Assembly (NCBI RefSeq): GCF_900537085.1
Contig: NZ_UNRE01000003.1
Span: 498,971-562,970, forward strand
Direction: 5' to 3'
DNA length: 64,000 nucleotides
DNA from: Agarivorans sp. Alg241-V36
Lineage (GTDB): Bacteria > Pseudomonadota > Gammaproteobacteria > Enterobacterales > Celerinatantimonadaceae
Shown here piece by piece: positions 36,672-45,441 of this stretch. The stretch's first letter is position 1, and each line of letters begins with the position of its first letter. The notes below the pieces were generated by a model. It did no database searches and had not been told where the DNA came from. It was given only the letters and a program-made list of their open reading frames with translations. The position numbers were made by a program, and so were the translations under genes.

Positions 36672-36959
36672 TGTTCCAAACTCACTTTACTTGGGCTAAC
36701 AGCCTTATTTTTACTGCGCGGGATTTTAACGGCAACAGAACACTATTGCTACAGTTAACTAACTTCGTGCAGCCTTAGATATTGGACCAAGCGCTTTTAG
36801 TCACTCTAGGCCATACATCTTGCCACTAGCCACAGCCTTACTTTGGCGATTCGCCCCACAAAGCACTAAGCAGCAACTAAACTATAGATAGAGCCCACAG
36901 CTTAAGGTGGGTGCTTAATAGCAAATGACCGATTGCTCGAACAATCAGGACTAAAGCTT

Positions 36960-37670
36960 ATGGCTAACAACAACTCACACCCTAGCAAAAAATCTACCGG
37001 CACTTGGCAAGTGGTGGTGGCATTTATCATTTTTGTCACCAGTCTCATTTCGGCGCTCTACTGGGGCTACAACGACATTCACTTTTTAAGTGTGAATCCC
37101 GATCTATCTGATAAAGGCAGCGATATTTTTCTCAAATATCTATTTATTGTGGTTGCGGTAGAGCGCGCTGCAGCAGTGTTTGTGAGTAATTACCGAAACC
37201 GAAAAGTAGCCGACTGGACCTTAAGAATATCCCGCATTAAAGAAACCCTATCCGATGAAAGCCAACATCTTAATGTGCTAAAAATGGTGTTTGAGCGAGA
37301 AATCCAAGTCGCCCAAAAAGTCTTAGATAAACAAATGGTTGATTTGCTTATTCCGCCAGAAGACAGCGCCGATGAGTACCGTGCCGCGCTACTTTGCATT
37401 AAACACAGCTACGAGTTTTCGCTGGCTAGGCACCAATCAACCTGCAACCGCGATGTGACCTTTTTTGTGTTTATCTCAGGCATTGTGCTGGCATCACTAG
37501 GGCTTAGTATTCTTAGTGATGTAATGCTGAACTTAACTGAGATAAGCGGCATACACGGCCACCTAATAAGAATTGCCGACGTACTAATTACCGGCGGTTT
37601 GTTAGGAGGAGGTAGCGCCGGGCTTAACTTTGCATCAACTAGATTTGCCGAGCTCATGAAAAAGAATTGA
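36960..37670 (+). CDS. Hypothetical membrane protein, about four helices
   Basis: I chose ATG 36960 (AGGA about 8 nt upstream), giving 236 residues. A first helix is at about 18-40 (WQVVVAFIIFVTSLISALYWG), a second near 57-75, then a soluble stretch with coiled-coil character (KMVFEREIQVAQKVLDKQMV), and two more helices near 160-230 with a Gly-rich end (TGGLLGGGSAGLNF). I do not recognise the family. The helical cytoplasmic loop could bind a partner. It is a single-gene unit. Confidence 0.75.
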   Translation: MANNNSHPSKKSTGTWQVVVAFIIFVTSLISALYWGYNDIHFLSVNPDLSDKGSDIFLKYLFIVVAVERAAAVFVSNYRNRKVADWTLRISRIKETLSDESQHLNVLKMVFEREIQVAQKVLDKQMVDLLIPPEDSADEYRAALLCIKHSYEFSLARHQSTCNRDVTFFVFISGIVLASLGLSILSDVMLNLTEISGIHGHLIRIADVLITGGLLGGGSAGLNFASTRFAELMKKN

Positions 37671-37847
37671 TAAAGAAGCGCAAATTAGTGGTCACAACAA
37701 GCTGCTTGCTCAAAGCACTTAAATGACCATTTTTTCAGCAACTGAACTATTGTTGTTGGTATGACTAACAATTAGTGATTTAAGCGCTGTTATTAACCAC
37801 CGCTTTACCGTATGTTGGAATAAATGTGCCACGCAGCGAGATGATAA

Positions 37848-38111
37848 GTGAAAAAGTATAAACATGAAGCACAGTTGCTTAAAAAAGCCTTACAAATTGG
37901 TGAGGTATACGCACTGCAACGCGGTTTTGCCAAGTTTCCTCCAGGCATATCAGAGAAAGATAAAGTAGAAGCACTGTACATGTTGTTAGCCGAAGACAAA
38001 CGATTAACGCCACTACCAAAAGATAAAACCACCGGCCCAGAAATGCGCCACAAACTAGTGCTTTGGCTAGCCAACCAACTGCCTAAAGACCACGAATTGT
38101 TAGACGGTTAG
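37848..38111 (+). CDS. DUF5062-like small protein
   Basis: An 87-residue soluble, helical protein starting at GTG 37848 (GAGATGATAA upstream, weak). It is like the DUF5062 proteins of vibrios (KKYKHEAQLLKKALQIGEVYALQRGF, HKLVLWLANQLPKDHELL). No function is known. A terminator follows at 38127. Confidence 0.75.
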   Translation: MKKYKHEAQLLKKALQIGEVYALQRGFAKFPPGISEKDKVEALYMLLAEDKRLTPLPKDKTTGPEMRHKLVLWLANQLPKDHELLDG

Positions 38112-38126
38112 CAAAAATACTTAGCC

Positions 38127-38155
38127 AAAAGCAGCTTTAGAGGCTGCTTTTTATT
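38127..38155 (+). terminator. Rho-independent terminator after the DUF5062-like gene
   Basis: AAAAGCAGC-TTTAGAG-GCTGCTTTT followed by TATTT; 9-bp stem with a 7-nt loop. Confidence 0.8.
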
Positions 38156-38255
38156 TAACAGTTAACTACGCAATAAAAACCTCTCCACAATTAAAATGTA
38201 AACTAAAAGCAGATAAATCCCGTAAGACTTGTAGGTTTCGACAATAAGTCTCTAA

Positions 38256-38507
38256 ATGGAATTATCAGCAGAACACACATCAAGAATCATTGAAATGGCT
38301 TGGGAAGATAGAACTCCCTTTGAAGCGATACAGCTACAATTTGGTTTAAGTGAGCCAGAACTTATCCGTTTCATGCGCCACACCTTAAAGCGCCGCAGTT
38401 TTAAAATTTGGCGGGCCAGAGTTAGCGGGCGCGCAACCAAACACCTAAAACTGCGCAGCTCTGAAGTCTCGCGTGGTTATTGCCCTACTCAATACAACCA
38501 CCGCTAA
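38256..38507 (+). CDS. TIGR03643/DUF2805-like small protein
   Basis: An 83-residue, basic C-terminal protein: IIEMAWEDRTPFEAIQLQFGLSEPELIRFMRHTLKRRSFKIWRARVSGR. The first part looks like a helix-turn-helix, the family is DUF2805/TIGR03643, whose role is unknown; nucleic-acid binding is plausible. Its stop overlaps the end of the convergent allantoinase gene by 4 bp. Confidence 0.82.
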   Translation: MELSAEHTSRIIEMAWEDRTPFEAIQLQFGLSEPELIRFMRHTLKRRSFKIWRARVSGRATKHLKLRSSEVSRGYCPTQYNHR

Positions 38508-39409
38508 CGAGTTTGTCCGTTAAGCCAATGCTCTGCAATTTCCTCTCGAGTGGCATACCATACGCCTTCAAATTGCTGAGTATATTGAATAAAACGCTGC
38601 AGGGCGGCAAACCTTGCTGGGCGGCCGATGATGCGGCAATGCAAACCAATGCTGAGCATTTTAGGTATGGTTTCACCTTCGAAATACAGTACGTCGAAGG
38701 CATCTTTTAAGTATTGGTAAAACTGCTCGCCACTGTTAAACCCCTGCGGTGTAGCAAAGCGCATGTCGTTAGTGTCTAGGGTATAGGGCACCATTAACAA
38801 GGGTTTGCTGTAGTTGTTGTCCCAATAGGGTAAATCATCAGCGTAACTGTCGGCGCAATATAAAATGTCATCACGTTCAGCAATTAACTTTAGAGTGTGT
38901 GGGCTAGTACGTCCGGTATACCAGCCTTTGGGTTTAGTGCCGGTGGTTTGTTGGTGAATGGCAATGGCTTGCTCTAGATGCTCGCGCTCTTGCTGCTCGC
39001 TAAAGTCTTGATAGTGAATCCACCTTAGGCCATGGCTGGCGATTTCCCAATTGGCGTCTAACATGGCTTTTACCGCTTCGGGCTGTCGCTGCAGTGCCAT
39101 GGCAACGGCAAACACCGTAACCGGAATGCCTTGGCTCACAAACAAACGATGCAAACGCCAAAAGCCTGCTCGGCTGCCATATTCGTAAATTGACTCCATG
39201 CTCATATGGCGATCGGGATAGGCCTCTGCCCCAACAATTTCCGATAAAAACTTTTCTGAATGACTGTCGCCGTGCAGTACGCAGTTTTCGCCACCCTCTT
39301 CAAAATTAACCACAAATTGCAGGGCAATTTTGGCTTTGTTTGGCCAGTTGGCTTTAGGCGGATTTTGGCCGTAGCCGACTAGATCTCGAGGGTAGTTATT
39401 GTTGCTCAT
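38504..39409 (-). CDS. puuE: Allantoinase PuuE
   Basis: A 301-residue polysaccharide-deacetylase-fold enzyme of the PuuE type, which opens allantoin to allantoate without a bound metal of the urease type. The family signature is clear: MSNNNYPRDLVGYGQNPP, VVNFEEGGENCVLHGD, ASHGLRWIHYQDF and HCRIIGRPARFAALQRF. The start has AGGA 6 nt upstream. It lies 2 bp after the amidohydrolase gene, which acts on oxidised purines, so the pair is a purine-breakdown unit. Other steps (uricase, HIU hydrolase) are not in the window. Confidence 0.92.
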   Translation of the reverse strand: MSNNNYPRDLVGYGQNPPKANWPNKAKIALQFVVNFEEGGENCVLHGDSHSEKFLSEIVGAEAYPDRHMSMESIYEYGSRAGFWRLHRLFVSQGIPVTVFAVAMALQRQPEAVKAMLDANWEIASHGLRWIHYQDFSEQQEREHLEQAIAIHQQTTGTKPKGWYTGRTSPHTLKLIAERDDILYCADSYADDLPYWDNNYSKPLLMVPYTLDTNDMRFATPQGFNSGEQFYQYLKDAFDVLYFEGETIPKMLSIGLHCRIIGRPARFAALQRFIQYTQQFEGVWYATREEIAEHWLNGQTR

Positions 39410-39411
39410 AG

Positions 39412-40806
39412 TTATCCTAAGTTCACCAGTTGAATGGCTAATTGGTGATGCTGCAATTTTAGTTGTTCTAGCTGGGCGCGGGTTTCATCGGCGTCTTCAA
39501 TAATCCATTTACCGGCTACCATCAGTTTGCTCACTTGGCTTGCACCACATAAAATTAGTGCGGCTAATGGGTCGTGAGCACCCGAAAAATTAAGTCCATC
39601 GAGTTTATACAAGCCAATGTCTGCCTGCTTACCTGGCGCTAGTACGCCAATATCATCACGCCCTAATACCGCGGCACTGCCTTGGGTTGCCCAATTTAGA
39701 ACCTGATGATGAGTGATTTGATCGGCGCGATAACGCAAGCGCTGCTGCATTAACGAATGGCGTAACTCTTGAATCATATTAGAGCTGTCGTTAGAGGCAG
39801 AACCGTCTACCGCCATGCCTATCTTACAACCGGCTTTAGCCAACTCCAAGGTAGGGCAAATACCCGATGCCAATACCATGTTAGACGTTGGGCAATGCGC
39901 TATTCCAACTTGTGCAGCACCTAAACGCTGAATTTCAGTTTGGTCAAAGTGAATACCATGGGCTAACCACGTTTGTGGCCCTAGCCAACCGCAATGCTCC
40001 AAATAATCTACTGGGCGCATGCCTAGCTTTTTCAAGCAAAAATCGTTTTCATCGATGGTTTCACCAAGGTGAGTATGCAGCCGTACACCCTGCTCTTTGG
40101 CTAAGGTGGCCGTTTCACACATTAGCGATTCAGTCACCGAAAAAGGAGAACATGGCGCTAGCGCCAAATTAAGCATGCTGCCTTGTTCAGCATTGTGATA
40201 GCGCTTAATCAAACGCAGGCTATCATCAAGAATTTGCTGCTCGGTTTGCACTACAGAGTCTGGTGGTAGGCCACCATCTTTTTGTGACAAACTCATACTG
40301 CCGCGCGTTAAGGTTGCTCTTACTCCCAAGCGCCCTACTACCTCGGCTTGAATATCTATCGCTTCGCTTAAGGCATGATTAAATACATAGTGATGATCGG
40401 CCACCGTTGTCGCGCCGCTCAACATTAGCTCCCAACAAGCAATCTCTGTGGCAACCTCGATATGCTTAGCACTTAACCCAGCCCATACTGGATAAAGCGT
40501 TTGTAGCCAAGGGAACAGCGGCTGATTAATTGCAGCCGGCAAGCAGCGAGTAAGGGTTTGGTAAAAGTGATGATGGGTATTTATTAGGCCGGGCAGTAAC
40601 ACCATGTCGCTGACGTCAAGCTGTTGGTCTACTGCTGCAACAGGCTGCTGACCTGCAGCAATACATTCAATTATTTGGCTGCCTTTAATCACAATACCGC
40701 CGCGTAAATCGCGCTTGGCATCGGGGCCAGTGAGAGCTCCGCTGAATACCGCTAAAGGATTTTTAATCCAAAGTGTTTGATTTGTTTGTTGAGTGGATTG
40801 CAGCAT
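39412..40806 (-). CDS. 8-oxoguanine deaminase-like amidohydrolase
   Basis: A 464-residue amidohydrolase of the TrzN/AtzB/guanine-deaminase group. Metal and active-site residues are seen in LINTHHHFYQTLTR (HxH), LHTHLGETIDEND, THGIHFDQTEI and IAHCPTSNMVLASG, with AVDGSASNDSSN providing the final Asp. The family includes 8-oxoguanine deaminases of marine bacteria. Other purine or pterin substrates are possible. It is followed by puuE, and the RutR-like regulator lies upstream. A TGACCA half-site lies in its upstream region at 40858-40863. Confidence 0.85.
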   Translation of the reverse strand: MLQSTQQTNQTLWIKNPLAVFSGALTGPDAKRDLRGGIVIKGSQIIECIAAGQQPVAAVDQQLDVSDMVLLPGLINTHHHFYQTLTRCLPAAINQPLFPWLQTLYPVWAGLSAKHIEVATEIACWELMLSGATTVADHHYVFNHALSEAIDIQAEVVGRLGVRATLTRGSMSLSQKDGGLPPDSVVQTEQQILDDSLRLIKRYHNAEQGSMLNLALAPCSPFSVTESLMCETATLAKEQGVRLHTHLGETIDENDFCLKKLGMRPVDYLEHCGWLGPQTWLAHGIHFDQTEIQRLGAAQVGIAHCPTSNMVLASGICPTLELAKAGCKIGMAVDGSASNDSSNMIQELRHSLMQQRLRYRADQITHHQVLNWATQGSAAVLGRDDIGVLAPGKQADIGLYKLDGLNFSGAHDPLAALILCGASQVSKLMVAGKWIIEDADETRAQLEQLKLQHHQLAIQLVNLG

Positions 40807-40881
40807 TGTTTAGCGCTTGCCTTAGTAAACATAGTAACTAAAGCATAAGCAACAATCTGACCAATCACTCAGGTTTTTGAA

Positions 40882-41511
40882 TTAACTTTTTAAACCAATC
40901 CCGCGAATAACTATATCAATCACGTTTTGTTCGGCCTTGGCAAACTCGTCAGCACTAAGATTTTTGCCGTTAATCATTTTAATTTCAGTATCAAAGTCGG
41001 CGTAAAATTGGGTGGCTCCCCAAATCAAAAACAACAAGTACAAAGGCTCTATTGCTGCAATTTTGCCTTGGTCAATCCAAGCTTGAATCAAACTACACTT
41101 ATTTTTTGTCCAATCTACAACGGGGAACTGTAGGTTACCTTTTAAGTTAGGCGCGCCTTGAATAATCTCCATGGCAAAAATTCGAGAGCTTTTTGGGTGG
41201 CTGCGGCTATAGCGCATTTTAGAGCGAATATAAGCGCTAATAGCTTGTTCGGGATCGTCGTTAGCGGTGGTGTTTTCAAAGGCATCGTTCCACATATCTA
41301 CAATATCTTCGAGCAAGGTTTTGTATAAGCCTTGTTTAGATTTGAAATAATACAGAATGTTGGCCTTAGGCAGCTCGGCTCTGTCGGCAATGGCTTGTAG
41401 AGAGGTGCCTTGGTAACCGTGTTTTACAAATTCATTGGTTGCCGCTTTAAGGATAAGCCGTTCATTCTTTTTCCTAATTGCGCCACTTTGACCCGCCGTA
41501 GCTTTAGCCAT
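40882..41511 (-). CDS. rutR-like: RutR-like TetR-family regulator
   Basis: A 209-residue regulator that aligns by eye to E. coli RutR along its length: RLILKAATNEFVKHGYQGTSLQAIADRAELPKANILYYFKSKQGLY (HTH), AYIRSKMRYSRSHPKSSRIFAMEII, and IEPLYLLFLIWGATQFYADF. RutR senses pyrimidine bases and controls purine/pyrimidine use. It lies between the purine catabolic genes and the divergent ABC importer, with TGGTC...GACCA sites in the region at 41717, so it probably controls both directions. The effector (uracil, thymine or a purine) is unknown. Confidence 0.88.
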   Translation of the reverse strand: MAKATAGQSGAIRKKNERLILKAATNEFVKHGYQGTSLQAIADRAELPKANILYYFKSKQGLYKTLLEDIVDMWNDAFENTTANDDPEQAISAYIRSKMRYSRSHPKSSRIFAMEIIQGAPNLKGNLQFPVVDWTKNKCSLIQAWIDQGKIAAIEPLYLLFLIWGATQFYADFDTEIKMINGKNLSADEFAKAEQNVIDIVIRGIGLKS

Positions 41512-41716
41512 GCTAACCCACTCTCCTTGTTACAATTAATACCAAAGTCTAACCACAAAGCATTATTAATGATTAGTTTGTAAATCACTAGTGCTCAACA
41601 AAAAAAAGCCATAAACGCACCATAACACAACAAAACTTGCCATACTTCGCACCATCAAAGCACAACAAAAAACCAACAATTGCAACTTATTAGCTACAGC
41701 ACTGAACTTGAACAGT

Positions 41717-41741
41717 TGGTCAGATTTATGCAGTAAGACCA
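41717..41741. promoter_or_regulatory. Candidate RutR-like operator before the ABC importer
   Basis: TGGTC (41717-41721) and GACCA (41737-41741) form an inverted repeat with a 15-bp gap, 38 bp from the ABC gene start. E. coli RutR binds TTGACCANNTGGTCAA, so the half-sites agree but the spacing does not. A TGACCA half-site also occurs at 40858-40863. Confidence 0.35.
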
Positions 41742-41778
41742 GCCAAGCGGATAGAATGCATAAACGAATGGACGCAAA

Positions 41779-43329
41779 ATGAAAGCAGAGCAAAGCTTGT
41801 TGTCGTTGTGGCGGGTGACAAAACGCTACCCCGGCGTAATTGCCAACGACAAAGTAAGCCTAGACTTAGCCGAAGGAGAAATCTTGGCGCTACTAGGTGA
41901 AAATGGCGCTGGGAAATCAACCCTAGTCAAAATGATCTACGGAGTGATTCAGCCCGATGAAGGCGGCATTCTATGGAAAGGGAAAGAGCAATTAATACGC
42001 TCGCCTAACATGGCCAGAGCCATGGGCATTGGCATGGTTTTTCAGCACTTCTCGGTATTTGAAACCCTCACGGTACAAGAAAACATCGCTTTAAGCCTAG
42101 ATGCAGGCGTAGTTAAAGATGCCGCCGCGCTGCGCCAAAAGATCGTTGAGCTAAGCAATGCCTACGAGCTAAAAGTTGAGCCCGACCGTTATGTGCATAA
42201 CCTAAGCATTGGTGAACGCCAACGGCTGGAGATTTTGCGTTGCCTAATTCAAGACGTAAAGCTACTGATTTTAGATGAGCCCACCTCGGTACTTACCCCG
42301 CAAGAAGTAGCGGGTTTGTTTAAGGTATTACGTACCTTAGCAAGCCAAGGCTGCAGTATTTTATTTATTAGCCACAAGCTAAAAGAAGTCACCGAGCTGT
42401 GTGATCGCGCAGTGATATTGCGTGGCGGAAAAGTGAGTGGTGAATGTATTCCATCACAAGAAACGCCAGAATCAATTGCCGGCATGATGGTAGGTAGCGA
42501 TACCCAATTATCGGAACGCTACCAAAAACGCATTGGCTCAGACGAGCTAATGGTTGTTAGCAACTTAAGTGTGCCACCCACTAATCCCTTTGGCACAGGT
42601 TTAAACAAGGTGAACTTAAGCCTGCATCGCGGCGAAATTTTAGGCATTGCCGGGGTTGCAGGTAATGGCCAAGAAGATCTATTAGAAGCGCTTAGCGGCG
42701 AAGATACTCGCGCGGCTGCCGACAGCATTTTAATTGGCAAACGCAAAGTGGGTAAATTACACGCCGGCGAGCGCCGCTTGTTAGGCATGAGCTACGTACC
42801 CACTGACCGTTTAGGCCAAGGCGCGGTGCCAGAAATGAGTTTGGCCGACAATACCTTGCTTACCAGCGCGCGCAAGGGCCTGGTAAGCAAAGGGCTAATT
42901 TTACCGCACAAAGTAGTGGAGCTTGCCAAAACCATTATTCATCGCAACGACGTTAAATGTCATAACGCCCACGCCCAAGCCAAGAGCTTATCGGGCGGTA
43001 ACTTACAAAAATTTATTATTGGTAGAGAAGTAGACCAAAACCCAGAAATTTTAATTTGTGCTCACCCTACCTGGGGCGTAGACATTGGGGCTGCCAGCGC
43101 GATCCATCGCCAACTGATTGAACTTCGCGATAAAGGCGCTGCCATTTTGGTAGTGTCTGAAGATATCGATGAGCTATTCATGATTTCCGATCGCATTGCC
43201 GCCTTATATGAAGGGCAACTATCTACTGCGGTGCATACCGAACAAACCAATATTGAAGAAGTTGGCAAATGGATTGCTGGTGGGTTTGTCCATAACGACA
43301 GCGAGCAAGGAGGCCAAGCTTATGCTTAA
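41779..43329 (+). CDS. Nucleoside-type ABC importer, ATPase (two ABC domains)
   Basis: A 516-residue fused ATPase of the RbsA/YufO type. The first ABC half has GENGAGKST, LSIGERQRLE and ILDEPTSVL; the second has GVAGNGQEDL (degenerate Walker A), LSGGNLQKF and CAHPTWGVD. This family pairs with the two small permeases that follow to import nucleosides or purine-related substrates. Its stop overlaps the next gene by 8 bp. No solute-binding protein gene follows or precedes in this window. The surrounding purine genes support purine nucleoside/base uptake. Confidence 0.9.
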   Translation: MKAEQSLLSLWRVTKRYPGVIANDKVSLDLAEGEILALLGENGAGKSTLVKMIYGVIQPDEGGILWKGKEQLIRSPNMARAMGIGMVFQHFSVFETLTVQENIALSLDAGVVKDAAALRQKIVELSNAYELKVEPDRYVHNLSIGERQRLEILRCLIQDVKLLILDEPTSVLTPQEVAGLFKVLRTLASQGCSILFISHKLKEVTELCDRAVILRGGKVSGECIPSQETPESIAGMMVGSDTQLSERYQKRIGSDELMVVSNLSVPPTNPFGTGLNKVNLSLHRGEILGIAGVAGNGQEDLLEALSGEDTRAAADSILIGKRKVGKLHAGERRLLGMSYVPTDRLGQGAVPEMSLADNTLLTSARKGLVSKGLILPHKVVELAKTIIHRNDVKCHNAHAQAKSLSGGNLQKFIIGREVDQNPEILICAHPTWGVDIGAASAIHRQLIELRDKGAAILVVSEDIDELFMISDRIAALYEGQLSTAVHTEQTNIEEVGKWIAGGFVHNDSEQGGQAYA

Positions 43330-44428
43330 AACTCAAGCCCGTTTAGAGTCATCAAAGTTGATGTCTTGGCTTTCGCCGCTTATCGCCATTGTTCTCACCA
43401 TGGTGGTTTCTAGTGTGATGTTTTGGGCGCTAGACATAAACCCCGCCACTGCCTTTAAAGTATTTATCATTGCCCCGCTAAGCGATAGCTACAACTTAGG
43501 CGAGTTAATGGTGAAAACCACTCCCTTACTACTTTGTGCCACAGGTTTAGCCTTGTGTTACAAAGCCAATATTTGGAATATTGGTGCAGAAGGCCAATTG
43601 CTGGTTGGCGCATTGGTGGGTAGTTATTTTGCGCTGCAAGCCAATGAACAATCAGGTTACTTATGGCTAATTGTTACCCTCGCAGCTGGCGCCATAGCAG
43701 GCATGCTTTGGGCGGCCATCCCTACTCTGCTGCATCAGCTATTTCATACCAATCTTATTCTTACCACCATCATGCTCAACTACATTGGCTTGTATTTGCT
43801 GTTATGGGGTGTGCATGGTCCGTTAATTGACCCAAACGGTTTTGGTTTCCCTGAGTCAGCGATTTTTGCCGATAGCATATTGCTACCTACCATTATGGAA
43901 GATGGCCGCGCTTCGATTAGCATTCTCTTGGCGGTGGTATTTGCCATTGGCTCTGGGATCATTTTGTATCGCACCTTACCTGGGTTTCAGCTACGAGTAT
44001 TTGGCTCCGACCAACCCGCTGCACGTTACGCTGGTTACAGCAGCAAGTTTATTGTTTGGAGTGTAATGCTAAGCGCAGGCGCACTGGCAGGTTTTGCGGG
44101 TGTGGCAGAAGTGACCGGCCCAATTGGCCAGCTCATTCCGCAAGTGTCTCCGGGCTATGGTTACGCCGCCATTATTGTGGCCTACCTTGGCAGGCTTAAT
44201 CCCTTTGGTATTATTTTCGCGGCATTTTTCATGGGTACCTTATACATGGGCAGCGATTTAGCCCAAATTGAATTAGGTATGCCCACTGCCATTACCGGTT
44301 TATTCCAAGGTGTACTGCTGTTTTTCTTACTCGCTTGTGACTTCCTCATTCATTACAAAATAGTCTGGCAGCCCAGCGCGGGCGTAGCGCAAACCTCTTC
44401 ATCTAGTGCTAAGCAAGGAGCTGCATAA
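43322..44428 (+). CDS. Nucleoside-type ABC importer, permease 1 (YufP-like)
   Basis: I chose ATG 43322, which has AAGGAGG 8 nt upstream; the frame extends to 43196 inside the previous gene. The 368-residue protein has about nine transmembrane helices and the branched-chain/BPD-type pattern of nucleoside permeases (KANIWNIGAEGQLLVGALVG, TNLILTTIMLNYIGLYLL, LDPNGFGFPES-like loop, YAGYSSKFIVWSVMLSAGALAG). It overlaps the previous stop by 8 bp and the next start by 1 bp, so translation is coupled. Confidence 0.92.
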   Translation: MLKTQARLESSKLMSWLSPLIAIVLTMVVSSVMFWALDINPATAFKVFIIAPLSDSYNLGELMVKTTPLLLCATGLALCYKANIWNIGAEGQLLVGALVGSYFALQANEQSGYLWLIVTLAAGAIAGMLWAAIPTLLHQLFHTNLILTTIMLNYIGLYLLLWGVHGPLIDPNGFGFPESAIFADSILLPTIMEDGRASISILLAVVFAIGSGIILYRTLPGFQLRVFGSDQPAARYAGYSSKFIVWSVMLSAGALAGFAGVAEVTGPIGQLIPQVSPGYGYAAIIVAYLGRLNPFGIIFAAFFMGTLYMGSDLAQIELGMPTAITGLFQGVLLFFLLACDFLIHYKIVWQPSAGVAQTSSSSAKQGAA

Positions 44429-45357
44429 TGGACATGGAACTACTGCAACAGATATTAGTGGCAGCAATTAAAACCGGAACCCCCTTGCTACTAGTCGCAC
44501 TTGGCGAGCTAATTTGTGAAAAATCTGGGGTGCTCAACTTAGGCCAAGAAGGCATGATGTTAATGGGCGCCATGGCCGGTTTTGCCGGCGCTTATTTTAC
44601 CGGCAACCTAGCTTTAGGTTTATTGCTGGCGGTAATTGCTGGCATGTTAATGGCCGGAATATTTGGGCTACTCTCGTTAAACCTTAATACCAACCAAGTG
44701 GCAACGGGCTTAGCGCTTACTATTTTTGGCACTGGCTTAAGTGCCTTCTTAGGGGCTAGTTTGGTTGGCTCTACCATTAACGGTTTTAAGGCAATATCTA
44801 TTACCCTATTAAGTGATATTCCAATGCTTGGGCCTTTACTTTTTCAGCATGACATTCTGGTGTATGGCAGCTTTGTATTGGTGGCTGTAACTTGGTGGGT
44901 AGTAAATAAAACCCGTGCAGGTCTAACCTTACGCGCCGTGGGCGAAAACCCTTATTCGGCTAATGCCCTTGGCATTAAGGTAATTAAAGTTCGCTATATC
45001 GCAGTACTATTTGGCGGCGCAATGGCAGGTTTGGCTGGCGCTTACATGTCACTTTCTTATACTCCAATGTGGATGGAAAACATGACCGCAGGCCGCGGCT
45101 GGATAGCACTCTCATTAGTGGTGTTTGCCTCATGGCGCGTGGGTTACTTAATGGTAGGTGCCTACTTGTTTGGCGCTGCCTCTATTTTGCACTTAGTCAT
45201 GCAAGGCATAGGCTTTACCATTTCGCCCAACTTACTAGCAATGATGCCTTATGTGGCAACCATTGTGGTGATGGTAATGATTAGTGCCAACCCCATTCGC
45301 CAAAAACTAGCGGCCCCAATGAGCCTCGCTAAACCCTTTGACGCTCGCCGCCATTAA
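44428..45357 (+). CDS. Nucleoside-type ABC importer, permease 2 (YufQ-like)
   Basis: A 309-residue inner-membrane permease with about eight helices: KTGTPLLLVALGELICEKSGVLNLGQEGMMLMGA (signature start), NTNQVATGLALTIFGTGLSAF, TRAGLTLRAVGENPYSANALGI. It starts by TAATG overlap with permease 1. Together with the ATPase it would form a complete transporter if a binding protein is supplied from elsewhere. Confidence 0.92.
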   Translation: MDMELLQQILVAAIKTGTPLLLVALGELICEKSGVLNLGQEGMMLMGAMAGFAGAYFTGNLALGLLLAVIAGMLMAGIFGLLSLNLNTNQVATGLALTIFGTGLSAFLGASLVGSTINGFKAISITLLSDIPMLGPLLFQHDILVYGSFVLVAVTWWVVNKTRAGLTLRAVGENPYSANALGIKVIKVRYIAVLFGGAMAGLAGAYMSLSYTPMWMENMTAGRGWIALSLVVFASWRVGYLMVGAYLFGAASILHLVMQGIGFTISPNLLAMMPYVATIVVMVMISANPIRQKLAAPMSLAKPFDARRH

Positions 45358-45441
45358 TCAACAGCGCAATTTATTTGCGCAAATGCTTCAAGCTAGCCAG
45401 CAAACTAACGTATTATGCTTGCCCGCTAGTTTGGAGTATTC